Below are positions 42,836 through 52,692 of a DNA stretch of 64,000 bases, one piece after another. The notes below the pieces were generated by a model. It was not told the DNA's origin. It made no database searches and saw only the letters and a program-made list of their open reading frames with translations. Made by a program: the position numbers and the translations under genes. Source of the stretch: Dactylis glomerata (Eukaryota > Streptophyta > Magnoliopsida > Poales > Poaceae); the NCBI GenBank assembly GCA_007115705.1, contig QXEO01000152.1, positions 2,585,870 to 2,649,869 of the forward strand. Reading direction: 5' to 3'. Numbering within the stretch: the first letter of the stretch is position 1; each line of letters opens with the position of its first letter.

Positions 42836-44140
42836 CCGGATTGCGGGCCTCCTTTGGGTGACCACGTCCTTCTGGCATTGGCATGGCAGGAGGGAGTGGA
42901 TTGGATACTCGAGCTCAAGGCCTTCCTTGTTAGCAGCAGGCTCCCGGAGGACGAATCAAAGGCCGAAAGTATAGTACGCCAAGCTTTGGGATACTGCGTC
43001 AAGGATGGTGACTTGTACCGGCGTCGCCCAAACGACGTCACTCTGAAGTGCATATCTACTCACCAGGGTCAAGAGCTTCTCCGAGACATCCACGCCGACG
43101 AGTGCGGGCATCACGCTTCTGCTTCAACTCTCGCCGCGAAGGCATACCAAAGCGGCTTCTACTGGCCGTCGGCGCTCGAGGACGCGGCTGAGATGGTCAA
43201 GAGGTGCGAGGCATGCCAATTCCATGCCAAGCAGATTCATCAGCCGGTGCAGGAGCTGCAAACCATCCCACTCACTTGGCCTTTTGCTGTTTGGGGGCTG
43301 GACATTCTCGGTCCATTCCCTAGAGCGCAAGGGGGCTACCGCTACCTCTATGTCGCCATCGACAAGTTCACCAAGTGGGTGGAGGTGGAGCCGGTGTGCA
43401 CCATTCCAGACCGGTCCGCAGTCAAGTTCATCTGTGGGCTGGTTTGCCATTTTGGTGTGCCTAATCGCATAATCACCGATATTGGTAGCCAGTTCACCAG
43501 CGGGCTATTCCGGGAGTACTGTGCATCGGCCGACATCAAGATCTGCTTCGCCTCAGTCACCTATCCCCGAAGCAATGGCCAGGCTGAGTGTGCCAATGCC
43601 GAAGTCCTCAAAGGGCTTAAAATAAGGAGCTTCAACGCCAAACTCGAAGCCTGCGACAAAAAATGGTTAGACAACCTCCAATCCATCCTGTGGTCCATTC
43701 GGACTACAGCCACCAAGCCCACTGGGGAGACTCCTTTCTTCTTGGTCTATGGGGCGGAGGCTGTTCTTCCCACCGACGTCAAGTTTGGGTCGCCAAGAAT
43801 GCTCGCCTTCAACGAGGTATGTCAAGAGGACCTCATCAAGGATCGCCTCCTCCAGCTCGAAGAAGCCAGGTGCCAGGCGGTGCTTCGCGCCGCGAGGTAC
43901 CAGCAAGGACTATGCCGCTACCTTAGCCGCCATGTTTGAGCAAGGAGTCTGGAGGTCGGCGATCTGGTGCTAATGAGAATACTCTCTCGCGAGGGCCTGC
44001 ACAAGCTGTCTCCAATGTGGGAAGGCCCCTTTAAGGTGACGCACATCGCCAGGCCGGGCTCGGCGCGGCTGGAGACCGTGGAAGGCGAACCTGTGGGGAA
44101 CCCGTGGAACATAGCTCATCTGCGAAAGTTCTACCCGTAG
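42836..44140 (+). pseudogene. Element F integrase
   Basis: Best-preserved integrase of the window; open from about 42653 to 43939. Zinc-binding domain: LLRDIHADECGHHASASTLA...RCEACQFHAK (about 43078-43235). Catalytic core: Asp in VWGLDILGPF (about 43300), Asp in IITDIGSQFTSG (about 43475; Asn after Asp changed to Ile), Glu in SNGQAECANAE (about 43580). Core end: PFFLVYGAEAVLPTDVK (about 43735). A frameshift around 43925-43940 splits off the C-domain, which continues as LHKLSPMWEGPFKVTHIARPG and WNIAHLRKFYP to about 44138. All three catalytic acids remain. Confidence 0.85.
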
Positions 44141-45300
44141 GTTCCTCACGAGGAGATAAGACCATTGTCACGGCACTTTGTATCAGCTCAAACTCTGATA
44201 TTGAGTTAAAGCTCATTATAGCGCCTCTGCTTCGGCATGATATTGAAATGGCATGAAGTCCATTTATTTTCCGTTGTACTCCATGCGAAAGGTGGCTAGG
44301 CACAGTGTCTATGCTGGGGCCTTCACCCAGAAAACAACAAGCCCGAAAAACCCGAAGGGACTAAGCTCTGATCAAGGGCGATGGCCCGTTATCGATCACC
44401 TCCAAGTGCCCGTGGTGCTTAGTTCCTCGCGAAGTACACCGGGAAATAAAAAATCTTCGAGAAAAGTCCAAGGTGTGCCCAAGGCACCCGCTAAGGACCA
44501 GCGCCTTGTGAGCAACCCTCACGAGGGAGCAAGGATGCATCGATGCACAAAGCATCTGCAGGAAGATTTCCCTCTATCGAGGAAGGCCAAGCATGGCAGG
44601 ATTACTGAAGACCAGCACCTTGTGAGCAACCCTCGCGAGGGAGCAAGGATGCGTCGATGCACAAAGCATCCGCACGAAGATTTCCCTCTATCGAGGAAGG
44701 CCAAGCATGGCAGGATTATTGACGACCAAGGCCGCTCCAATCATCTTGCGAAGGAGACGCAGATCCGGAGGTCCGCGCCAAGCCCTTCACCTCGTGAGCA
44801 ACCCTTAATGAGGCGTCGACGGTCTCTGGGCTCTCTTAAGCATCGACGCTTTTGTGTCTGTGAGGGTCCAGCTTCCCTCAACGATGAGGAAGGCCCCGTG
44901 AATCGCCACGCGCGGCAATTTCCTCTTAGCTGCTGGCACAGATAGTGCCATGCTCCCTCACGACGAGGAAGGTCCCTGTGCTGGTCACAGGGCATCTTAT
45001 CGCCTTATTTTTTTGTTTGTTTTATCGACTTGTTTTTCGTTTTCGGGGATTTGGGGTTTTTTGTTTTCTAACTCTTTCTTCAACTACTTGTCTTAGGAAT
45101 CGTCAAACGTCGTTGCCGGCGTCGACCCCGTCATGAGCTCTCAGGCGCAGGGAGGCCTCCCGCCGGTGCTAACAACTCACTAGGGCTCTCGAGCGTGCGG
45201 ATGATCAAGACAACGACGAATAGTGAAAAGCAGAAGAACAACACAATTAACAACTAAGATGGCATTGATAGCCCCCGGTGGGGGAAAAGCAGAGGCACGG
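44141..45300. other. Element F spacer between integrase and antisense gene
   Basis: No protein domain seen. Contains a 114-bp tandem duplication (44496-44723), several CTCACGAGG/CCTCGCGAGG motifs also found in the LTR, and a T-rich tract at 45005-45075. The matching J spacer (51640-52690) has an A-rich tract in the mirrored place. Confidence 0.6.
44496..44723 (+). repeat. 114-bp tandem duplication
   Basis: Two copies, starting at 44496 and 44610 (GACCAGC(G/A)CCTTGTGAGCAACC ... GGCAGGATTA). J has a single unit near 52270-52395, so the duplication is specific to F or its recent lineage. Confidence 0.8.
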
Positions 45301-45349
45301 CGGGGCATACCCCGCCGGCATGAACTACATAACAAAAGAGGGGAGGAGA

Positions 45350-46112
45350 CTAGCTCCCCTCCCCGAAAGGCTACCGCGGCAAGGCCGCCCCTTTACTCCA
45401 CCGCGGGCTGGGGGTAGCTGCGGCGGATGCCGGCGATGGCGAAGATCCGCACCGAGGCCTCTAGCGTCCCCACCTAGAAGCGGAAGACGAGGTGGTCGCC
45501 GATGCGGAGGCGGTGGCCGAGGGCGAAGGCCCTCCAGCGCCCAGAGAGGACGACATTGCCGCCTGCTCCGAGGAGGAATGTTAACAGGCAAGAGGGGCTC
45601 CGGCCTGCTCTGCTCCACCAGCACCACCTATTTGGAGGAAGCGCCGGGGGCGTAGATCACCCTCCAGACTACGTCGGGCAGCCGGAGGAGTCGAAGCTCA
45701 AGACGTCGACAACGACGGGAGCTCTAGGAACTGGGACCCCAGAGCAACCAGGCGGCGGGGAGTGGCGACCACCCGGTCGCCGGCGGGGCCGCCTCTTGCG
45801 GCCCCGGGCCATCCGCGAGCAGGGGGAGGGGGCCCAGAGCGGCCTCCACCTCCCTGAGCGCTCGTTCTATGATCCCTGAGGCGCGGGGAGCCACCGCCGC
45901 CGCCATGGGCGATAGCGCGTTCAGGGCGCCCCCAGGCGCTAGACCCCGAAGGGTCATGGCGCTGGAGGTCCCAGGGGCGGCGCGATTCGCCTCGCCTCGC
46001 ATCGGCGCCACAAGGCGCAGGGGGCCACTGGCACCGAGCGTCCACCGGGCAGGGATCTTCTCCTTGTTTCTGCTGCCCCCGAGCTTGCTCCAGCGGCGGC
46101 GGAAGGATCCAT
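45350..46112 (-). pseudogene. Element F antisense gene (aORF): degraded AT-hook/B3-like protein
   Basis: Antisense to the element, in the slot that holds a PF04195 gene in B. Likely start ATG at 46112 (MDPSAAAGASS). The AT-hook region is damaged: only GSRNKEKIPARW remains in a shifted frame, where J has RRGRPQGSRNKAK. The C-terminal B3-like block is clear but shifted and with one stop: RLPDVVWRVIYAPGASS (about 45700-45650), then LLGAGGNVVLSGRWRAFALG and HRLRIGDHLVFRF, stop, then LEASVRIF (about 45590-45440). B3 domains (PF02362) share the pattern L-S-x-W-x-x-F...L-x-x-G-D-x-L-x-F-R-x...V-x-I-F. A TATA-like TTTAAATA lies upstream near 46185. Confidence 0.6.
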
Positions 46113-46473
46113 CACTTGAGGGAGTGTTGAGGAAGAAGTGGCACTGGAGGAATAGGGTGAAGTGCCGGAGGTATCGAGGAGGCTGTATTTAAAGGGCACA
46201 GCCAGCGTCGATGCGTCAAATCTTAGCGCGGGAATCAAAGCATTGGCTTAATGCTCTGCAACAAAGTGACGCGCCATCATGGCGATTGACGCCTCGGGGA
46301 CTGCTGCGTCTCCCGCCGTTTCATCTCACCAGCTGCGGTCGCGCCACCCGTCCACAGCCTCTGCACCTTCACATGGTCCTCTGACCGCACGTTGACACGT
46401 GCCGTTGGAGGGCCCAGCAGCTTCTGGGGGCCCCTAGCCCTTCGCTCCCTCAAGAGGGCGCATTCGCGGGCCA

Positions 46474-46489
46474 GGCTCCCGGGGGCTAC
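46474..46489 (+). other. Polypurine tract of element F
   Basis: GGCTCCCGGGGGCTAC just before the 3' LTR; same as B. The ~130 bases upstream are also shared with B and J. Confidence 0.7.
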
Positions 46490-46598
46490 TGTCGATGTTC
46501 TGGATACTGGGTATCCCGGTCCACCTGCTCCTGGGCCCCTTCAATGACCCAGCTTCGGCCCAGGGGAGAAACAATGACCGAAGCCCAACGGAGAAGAC

Positions 46599-46623
46599 CC
46601 TCATGAGGAGGTGCCTCATGAGG
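46599..46623 (+). repeat. U3 inverted repeat in the F 3' LTR
   Basis: CCTCATGAGG, AGGTG loop, CCTCATGAGG. Compared with B (CCTCACGAGG/CCTCGTGAGG) one C-G pair became T-A in both arms. Confidence 0.7.
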
Positions 46624-47027
46624 AGAACGACGGCTAAACAGCCAAGGACCAGAAGACCTCCTCACGAGCTGTTTCTTGTGAGGGGAAGGACCACATCCAC
46701 ATCAGCTTGGCACGTTTCCGTGCTGAGCAAGAAGATAAGAGCAGAAGACTGCGTACCGTCCATGCTACCCCCGACAGGGAGGAGACCAACTTTCGCCGTG
46801 CCTGCATAAAGCGGCACAGTGGTTGTTGGCAACCCCCCTAAATATAGGGTGGACGGTGCAGGGCGCCAGAGGAGGACGTCAGCTTCCTCCACCCACTCCT
46901 GTGGACCGGCGCCACTACTCTACGAAGACTACGTCCACAGAAGACCCAAGTCTACAGCTGTCCTACCTCCTTGGCCGTGTGTGGCAACCCCTTCCCCAAG
47001 ATGATAAGGGGAAGGAGGACATGGGCG

Positions 47028-47037
47028 CTATAAAAGG
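47028..47037 (+). promoter_or_regulatory. TATA box in the 3' LTR of F
   Basis: CTATAAAAGG, as in the 5' LTR at 29166. Confidence 0.75.
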
Positions 47038-47397
47038 AGGGGAGGCCACCCCTTAGGGGCGATCCGATCTTCATCTCCGGGCTCCTAGCTAGGCTTAGTG
47101 GGTTCTTCTACCTCCAGCCAGTTAGAGCTTTGTAACCAAGACCTTGTATTCCTCGCGAGGTGTCACGTCGTAATACAAGAAGGTAGGAAGTAGGGGCTTT
47201 ACCTCACCACGAGGGCCCTAAACATGGGTAAAGCTCGGCGTCTCCCTCTCTGTAGTGCGTTGTGCACTCAACGTCTCGAGACTCCCGTCACCGTGTTTCG
47301 TTGCGATCCAAGATCTCCCACGTTCAGCCCCCTGCGTTTGAATTTTTGGGTCCGTCGTGTGGTACCCCGTGTTCTTGCAACACGAAATCCATCGACA

Positions 47398-47640
47398 GGT
47401 TTCGGCCATACCAATCCGCCGGAAATTGGTTTCCGCAGCGAGGGTAAGGTCCGTCTCTCCGATGAAGATGTGGATATCTCCGATCAGAACTACGGTGAAT
47501 TGGGTAGGGTCTTCTCTAGCCGACACCCAGAGGTTATCCGCTAGGACGATGGGGAAGCCGGAATCGTAGAGGACACGCCCGATGGCGACGGTGTCACCGA
47601 TGCCTGCAAAGGTGGATCCCTCCTAGATTCACGCTCCTGA
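47398..47640 (-). pseudogene. Element E gag N-terminus (separated by F)
   Basis: On the minus strand after the primer site: FAGIGDTVAIGRVLYDSGF, then VSAREDPTQFTVVLIGDIHI and FIGETDLTLAAETNF. The last part aligns with HEVYVGTERICRKEVLVAS in the gag start of element I (about 62855-62910), so it belongs to family 2. It is cut at 47398 by the end of F; the likely continuation is the gag on the far side of F at 28909, with some sequence lost. Confidence 0.55.
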
Positions 47641-47648
47641 CACGTAAT

Positions 47649-47666
47649 GCCCCACGGTGGGCGCCA
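47649..47666 (-). other. Primer-binding site of element E (family 2)
   Basis: Minus strand TGGCGCCCACCGTGGGGC, two bases after the LTR end; identical to the site of element I at 62655-62672. Confidence 0.75.
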
Positions 47667-47668
47667 AC

Positions 47669-48330
47669 TGTCGTGGTTTCATCAACATATCTGCCATAGA
47701 CGGTGAACACGGCGGAGCGATCCGGGATGGTGGTAGCACGAGTTTACCCAGCTTCAGATCCCGCAACGGTGGCGAGACCCTACGTGCTGCTATAATTCAC
47801 TATATGGCAACAAGTGCTCGGTTACAATGATGAGGTTGGCAGTTTTGCTATGCGATTGGCCGTAAGTCTAAGTTCTGCCTCAAGGGCTCCTCCACGCCGG
47901 CTTATAAAGGCACCTGGCATGGGCAACATGATTGTACCAGAGCAGATACAACTTGGAGTCCTAGACTAAGTCCTATGCATGTACTACAAGGCAACCCGCC
48001 ATGGGCTTGTCTGCGGATCCGCCATGAGCTCCTGCGTCCAATACCGTCATGGTCTTTCCAGCAACTGGGCCGCCCGGTAGGCAATCCGCCATACCACCCT
48101 GATGGGCCACCCTGGCTTGCTGGTTTAGGACTACATTGCTGGTATACCTAGTTGGTATATTCCCAACACTGACATTCCTGAATACCAGCCAGATCATCCT
48201 TTATATGTCGGCCAGGCCGGGACTAATATATGCCGGCCAAGCCCAACTTCAGTCAAACCTCTCATGGTCAACCTCTTTATCTTATCTCTTTCTAGTCTCT
48301 TGACCCTACCAAGGGTCATCCCCCCAACAT
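47669..48330 (-). repeat. LTR shared by elements E and H (family 2)
   Basis: 662 bp, minus strand TGTTGGGGGGATGACCCTTG at 48330 to ...GAAACCACGACA at 47669. The start matches the I LTR (TGTCGGGGGGATGACCCCCG), followed by GGTAGGGTCAAGAGACTAG in both. A TTTATAAG TATA-like box lies near 47900. A primer site on its left marks it as a 5' LTR; a polypurine-tract-like AGCTTTGGGGACTAA on its right marks it as a 3' LTR. Confidence 0.75.
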
Positions 48331-48345
48331 TAGTCCCCAAAGCTA
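48331..48345 (-). other. Polypurine-tract-like site of element H
   Basis: Minus strand AGCTTTGGGGACTAA immediately before the LTR start at 48330, similar in position and G run to GGGGGCTAC of family 1. Confidence 0.5.
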
Positions 48346-49395
48346 TCGAGGTCCCCAGTTCCAACTGAGGGGCCTTGGCAGGTTCACTCAACAAATCTAT
48401 CTGTTAATATCCCGGCTCTTTTATGCCGGCCACAGTCATATATGCCGACCAGCTACTTGTGTGTTGGCACGTCTTCTTCCCCTAATATGTTCCGGCCGGC
48501 ACCGTTGATATTCCAGACGGAACCAAGTATTCTTCCTCTATGCCAACCCTTATTTGAACCTTCCTCGAGAAGCCAAGTCTGACAGAATATCTTGAAACTC
48601 ACAACTGTTCTGTCACTGCGAATGGTCACGTCAAGTGACAGTTTGAAGTATGATCATTACGTGCTCTTGGTAACTGGCGTCATTACTGACATCGTCCGCA
48701 TCGTGGCACGATTATTCGAACTGCTGCACCACTATCTTCCTCCACGTGGCATTGTGCCGCTGCAACTGCCCTACTAGTGGGCACTTTTATTGCACCCCAC
48801 GACCTATCTCCCCTAGGTATAATTAGGGGCGTGGGCGTAACTTCTCCTCATTTACCCCCACTCCTTCTTCTTCCTCTGGCATCCCGCTTCCTCAAGATCT
48901 CCTCCACCGCATCCTCACAGTGACTCCAGTGCACCGCCGTTCTCGCCACCGCCGGAGCTTGACCTTCCGACGCTGCCGCTTCTACTTCGACGCTGCCACC
49001 ACTGCAACCATTTGGTAGCACTTTGCCCGGCGACATCTTCTTCGATGGGAGCTCTACAAGATCAGCGTCGCCATCGCCATTAGCTCCAGTGAGCTTCTTC
49101 TCCTCATTCTTGCTCTTCTTCCACTGTGACGCATAATGTTCTCGCTTCCATATGGTGGATTGCTTGCTTAGATCCGATCGACTAGCACTGCTAGATGTTA
49201 CTGTAAGGTGTTAGGAGTTCTTCTCAGTAGCAATTTTCTTCGATTTGCTCTTGATTTAACCTGCACGCGAGATCTAACTTTCTTGCTAACATATGTAAGT
49301 TCTGGTTTGTGGAGTAGGTTAACTTCCCCCTTCCTTTCTCTGTTAGGGCTAACATCACGAGACTCCAGCTATCCCGATGTATCCCGGCCACACCA
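48346..49395 (+). promoter_or_regulatory. Upstream region of the H antisense gene
   Basis: About 1 kb without coding signal between the LTR and the aORF start. Holds TATGCCGGCC/TATGCCGACC motifs, a possible TATA box (TATAATTA near 48818), a pyrimidine-rich leader (CTTCTTCTTCCTC) and a possible leader intron (GTAAGTTCTGG near 49296). Confidence 0.4.
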
Positions 49396-49547
49396 ATGGC
49401 CTCCTCAAGTATGATGGCCACCTCGCCACCGCCGAAGAATAATCCGGCCCCTCCCCCCGGCCGTTCGGGCTGGAGGGGTCGGAAGTTATCCCGGCCAACA
49501 TAGAGTGGATCACCAACACCAAACATGTCCCAGTTGTAGTGTCATGC
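49396..49547 (+). pseudogene. Element H aORF, N-terminal part left of J
   Basis: ATG at 49396 (MASSSMMATSPPPKNNPAPPP). The frame runs into a stop at 49501, while the conserved frame (PFGLEGSEVIPANIEWITN) starts about 49458 in another phase. One base gained or lost in the C run (CCCCTCCCCCC, 49448-49458) explains this. The conserved frame crosses into 59657 if one copy of CATGC is removed, which shows where J landed. Confidence 0.65.
49543..49547 (+). repeat. Target-site duplication of J, left copy
   Basis: CATGC, repeated at 59652-59656. Confidence 0.9.
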
Positions 49548-50456
49548 TGTCGATGGATTTCGTGTCGCAAGAACACGGGGTACCACGTGACGGACCCAAA
49601 GATTCGAACGCAGGGGGCTGAACGTGTGAGATCTTGGATCGCAACGAAACACGGTGACGGAAGCCTCGAGTCACCGAACGCACTACCCACTGCAGAGAGG
49701 GACGCCGAGCTTTACCCAGGTTTAGGGCCCTCGTGGTGAGGTAACACCCCTACTTCCTGCCTTCTTGTATTACGATGCGATACCTCGCGAGGAGTACAAG
49801 GTCTTGGTTACAAAGCTCTAACTGGCCAGAGGTTGAAAAACCTGCGTGCCCAGCTAGCAGCCCGAAGAAGATGAAGATTCGATCCCCTCTAAGGGGTGGC
49901 CTCCCCTCCTTTTATAGCGCCAAGGTCCTCCTTCCCCTTATCTTATTGGGGAAGGGGTTTCCACACATGGCCAAGGAGGGAGGACAGCTCTAGACTATAT
50001 TCTTCCATGGACGTAGTCTTCGTAGAGTAGTGGCACCGGTCCACCGGAGTGGGTGGAGGAAGCTGACGTCTTCCTCTGGCGCCCTGCACCATCCACGATA
50101 TTTTTAGGGGGGTGGCCAACAACCACTGTGCCACTTTATGCAGGCACGGCGAAAGTTGGTCTCCTCCCTGTCGGGGGTAGCGTGGGCGGTCTGCGGTCTT
50201 CTGTCCTTCATCTTCTTGCTCTGCACGCAAACGTGCTGAGCTGACATGGACGTGGTTCCTCCCCTCACCAGCGGGAGCTCGTGAGGAGGTCTTCTGGTCC
50301 TTAGCAGCTTTAGTCATCGTTCTCCTCACGAGACGCCTCCCCATGAGGGTCTTCTCCAAAAGCTTCGGTTGTGGTTGCACCCTGGGCCGAAGCTAGGCCA
50401 TTGAAGGGGCCCAGGAGCAGGTGGACCGGGATACCCCGGTATCCAGAACACCGACA
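49548..50456 (-). repeat. 3' LTR of element J
   Basis: 909 bp; minus strand TGTCGGTGTTCTGGATACC at 50456 to ...CATCGACA at 49548. TATA box at 49908-49917. The U3 inverted repeat is imperfect here (CCTCATGGGG / TCTCGTGAGG). Confidence 0.92.
49908..49917 (-). promoter_or_regulatory. TATA box in the 3' LTR of J
   Basis: CTATAAAAGG on the minus strand. Confidence 0.75.
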
Positions 50457-50472
50457 GTAGCCCCCGGGAGCT
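50457..50472 (-). other. Polypurine tract of element J
   Basis: Minus strand ends ...GAGCTCCCGGGGGCTAC directly before the LTR start, as in B and F. Confidence 0.7.
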
Positions 50473-50834
50473 CGGCCCGCGAACGCACCCTCTTGAGGGG
50501 GCAAAGGGCCAGGGGCCCCCAGAAGCTGCTGGGCCCTCCAACGGCATGCGTCAACCGCGCGGTCAGAGGACCATGTGAAGATGCAGAGGCAGCGGACGCG
50601 TGGCACGACCGCAGCTGGTGAGACGAAACGGCGTGCGACGCTGCAGTCCCGGAAGCGTCAACCGTCATGATGGCGCGTCGCTTCACTGCAGAGCACCAAG
50701 CCAACGCTTCGGTTCCCGCGCTGAGATTTGACGCGACGATGCCGGCCGCGCCCCTTAAATACAGTCTCCTCGAGACCTCTGGCACCTCACCTCCTTCCTC
50801 CAGTGCCACTTCTTCCCCCACGCCCCCCAAGCTC

Positions 50835-51597
50835 GTGGATCCCTCCGCCTCCTCCGCCGCCGCTGGCCCAACCTTGGTGGCGAAACGCCGTGGGCGCCCT
50901 CAGGGCAGCCGGAACAAGGCTAAGGTTCCGGCCCGGTGGACGCCCAGCATCGGTGGCCCCCTGCGCATTGGCGCGCTGAGGCAGGACGAGGCGAATCGCG
51001 CTGCCCCGGGGACCTCCGGCGCCCTAACCCTTCGGGGTCCTGTGCCTGGAGGCGCTCTGAACTCACTGTCGCCGCTGGCGGCGGCGCCTGCTCCCTGCTC
51101 CCCGTGGAGCATCGACTGGGTACTTTGGGAAGTGGGGGCCGCCTTGGGCCCCCCTCCCCCTGCTACAGATCCTCCGGCCCCGCCGGTGAACGGAGTGGTT
51201 GCCACTCCCCGCCCCTTGGCGGTGGCGATGCTGGGACCCCTCATCGGCCTGGGGTCCCGCTTCCTAGAGCTCCTCGTCGTCATCGACGCCCTGAGCTTCA
51301 ACTCCCTCTGGCTGCCCGACGCAGTCCGGAGGGTGGTCTACGCCCCCGGCGCGGCCTCCGGGGAGACCGACCTGGGGAGCAGAGCAGGCCAGATCTCTTC
51401 TGGCCTGTGGACATCCTCCTCGGAGCGGGCGGCAACGCCGTCCTCTCCGGGCGCTGGAGGGCTTTTGCCCTCGGCCATCGCCTCTGCGCCGGTGATCACC
51501 TCATCTTCCGCTTCAAGCTGGGGATGCTGGAGGCTTTGGTGCGGATCTTCACCACCACCATCGTCCGCCGCACCTACCCCCAGCCCGTGGTGCAGTG
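50835..51597 (+). pseudogene. Element J antisense gene (aORF): AT-hook + B3-like protein
   Basis: Runs against the element. The start lined up with F (ATG at 46112) is GTG here (50835-50837). Residues 17-30 (KRRGRPQGSRNKAK) hold an AT-hook core RGRP followed by GS(K/R)NK, the form found in plant AHL proteins. A Pro/Ala-rich linker follows, then a B3-like block: FNSLWLPDAVRRVVYAPGAA (about 51298-51357), and after a 1-base loss near 51376, WPVDILLGAGGNAVLSGRW, RAFALGHRLCAGDHLIFRF and MLEALVRIFTT (about 51400-51560). B3 domains bind DNA in plant transcription factors; AT-hooks bind AT-rich minor grooves. A TTAAATAC TATA-like site lies at about 50755. The domain calls are by motif, not by search. 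The gene is absent from B, which has a PF04195 gene in this slot. Confidence 0.6.
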
Positions 51598-51639
51598 AAG
51601 GGGAGATCCTGGCGCGGTAGCCTCCTGGGGAGGAGACCT

Positions 51640-52690
51640 AGTCTCCTCCCTACTTTTGCAATGTAGTCTGCGCCGGCGGGGAATGCCCCGCTTTGCCTTT
51701 GTCCTCTCCCCTGCTAGGGGTTAGTAATGAAAGTTTCCTTGCTTTTCTGCTTCCTTATTTTTCCCGTTGTCTTGATCGTCCGAGCGCTCGAGAGCCTTAG
51801 CGAGTTGTCGACGCCGACGGGAGGCCTCCCTGCGCCTCAGAGCTCATGTCGGGGTCGGCGCCGGCGATGACGTCAGGCGATTCCTGAGACAGGAAGTTGA
51901 AGAAAGAGTTGGAAAACAAAAAACCCCAAATCCCCAAAAACAAAAAAAAACAAATCGGTAAAACAAACAGAAAAAGAAAGCGAATAAGATGCCCCTGTGA
52001 CCGGCACAGGGACCTTCTCCATCGTGGAGGAGCGCGGCACTATCGGTGCCAGCAGCTCAGAGCAAATTGCCGCGCGTGGCGATTCACGGGGCCTTCCTCG
52101 TGGTTGCGGGAAGCTGGACCCTCACGGACGTGAAAACATCGACGCTTAAGAGAGCCCAGAGACCATCGACACCTCGTTAAGGGTTGCTCACGAGGTGAAG
52201 GGCCTGGCGCGGACCTCCGAATCTACGTCTCCTTCACAAGATGATCGGAGCGGCCTTTGTCTTCAATAATCCTGCCACGTTAGGCCTTCCTCGATAGAGG
52301 GAATCTTCCTGCGGATGCTTTCTGCATCGACGCGTCCTTGTTCCCTCGTGAGGATTGCTCATGAGGCTCGTGAGGGTTGCTCACGAGGCGCTGGTCCTTT
52401 GCGGGTGCCTTAGGCACACCTCGGACTTTCCTCGAAGATTTTTTATTTCCTGGTGTACTTCGCGAGGAACTAAGCACCATGGGTACTTGGAAGTGATCGA
52501 TAGCAGGGCCGTCGCCCCGATCAGAGCTCATTCCCTTCGGGTTTTCAGGCTTGTTGTTTTCCGGGCGAAGGCCCCAGCATAGACACCATGCATAGCCCCC
52601 TTCCATGTGGAGTACAACAGAAAATAAATGGACTTCATGCCATTTTAATATCATGCCGAAGCAGAGGCGCTATACTACGCTATAACTTAA
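51640..52690. other. Element J spacer between antisense gene and integrase
   Basis: No protein domain seen. A poly(A)-like signal for the antisense gene may lie near 51720-51735 (AGTAATGAAAG). The A-rich tract at 51900-51990 mirrors the T-rich tract of F. Short CCTCGTGAGG/CTCATGAGG repeats near 52345-52395. Confidence 0.5.
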
Positions 52691-52692
52691 TA

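Larger units (their letters stand above)
28910..47397 (+). mobile_element. Element F: family 1 retrotransposon with AT-hook/B3-like antisense gene, split by K
   Basis: 5' LTR (truncated), primer site, gag, protease, RT, then element K (33365-42024), then RNase H, second RNase H, integrase, ~1.2-kb spacer, antisense B3-like gene, polypurine tract and 3' LTR. Left and right flanks are both gag-side sequence of E, in the same orientation. The first ~280 bases of the 5' LTR are missing, so no target duplication can be seen. Confidence 0.85.
46490..47397 (+). repeat. 3' LTR of element F
   Basis: 908 bp, TGTCGATGTTCTGGATACTG to ...AAATCCATCGACA. U3 hairpin at 46599-46623, TATA box at 47028-47037. 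Confidence 0.9.

Noticed and set aside
44496..44723. CRISPR-like array
   Set aside because: Only two long direct repeats without spacers, in a plant retrotransposon.
47398..47668. Sequence right of F as part of the family 1 target of J
   Set aside because: It carries the family 2 primer site and gag start in minus orientation, matching E and I.
50667..51620. Intact host B3 or AHL transcription factor gene
   Set aside because: It lies between integrase and 3' LTR of J, has a matching copy in F, lacks its ATG and is frameshifted; it belongs to the element.
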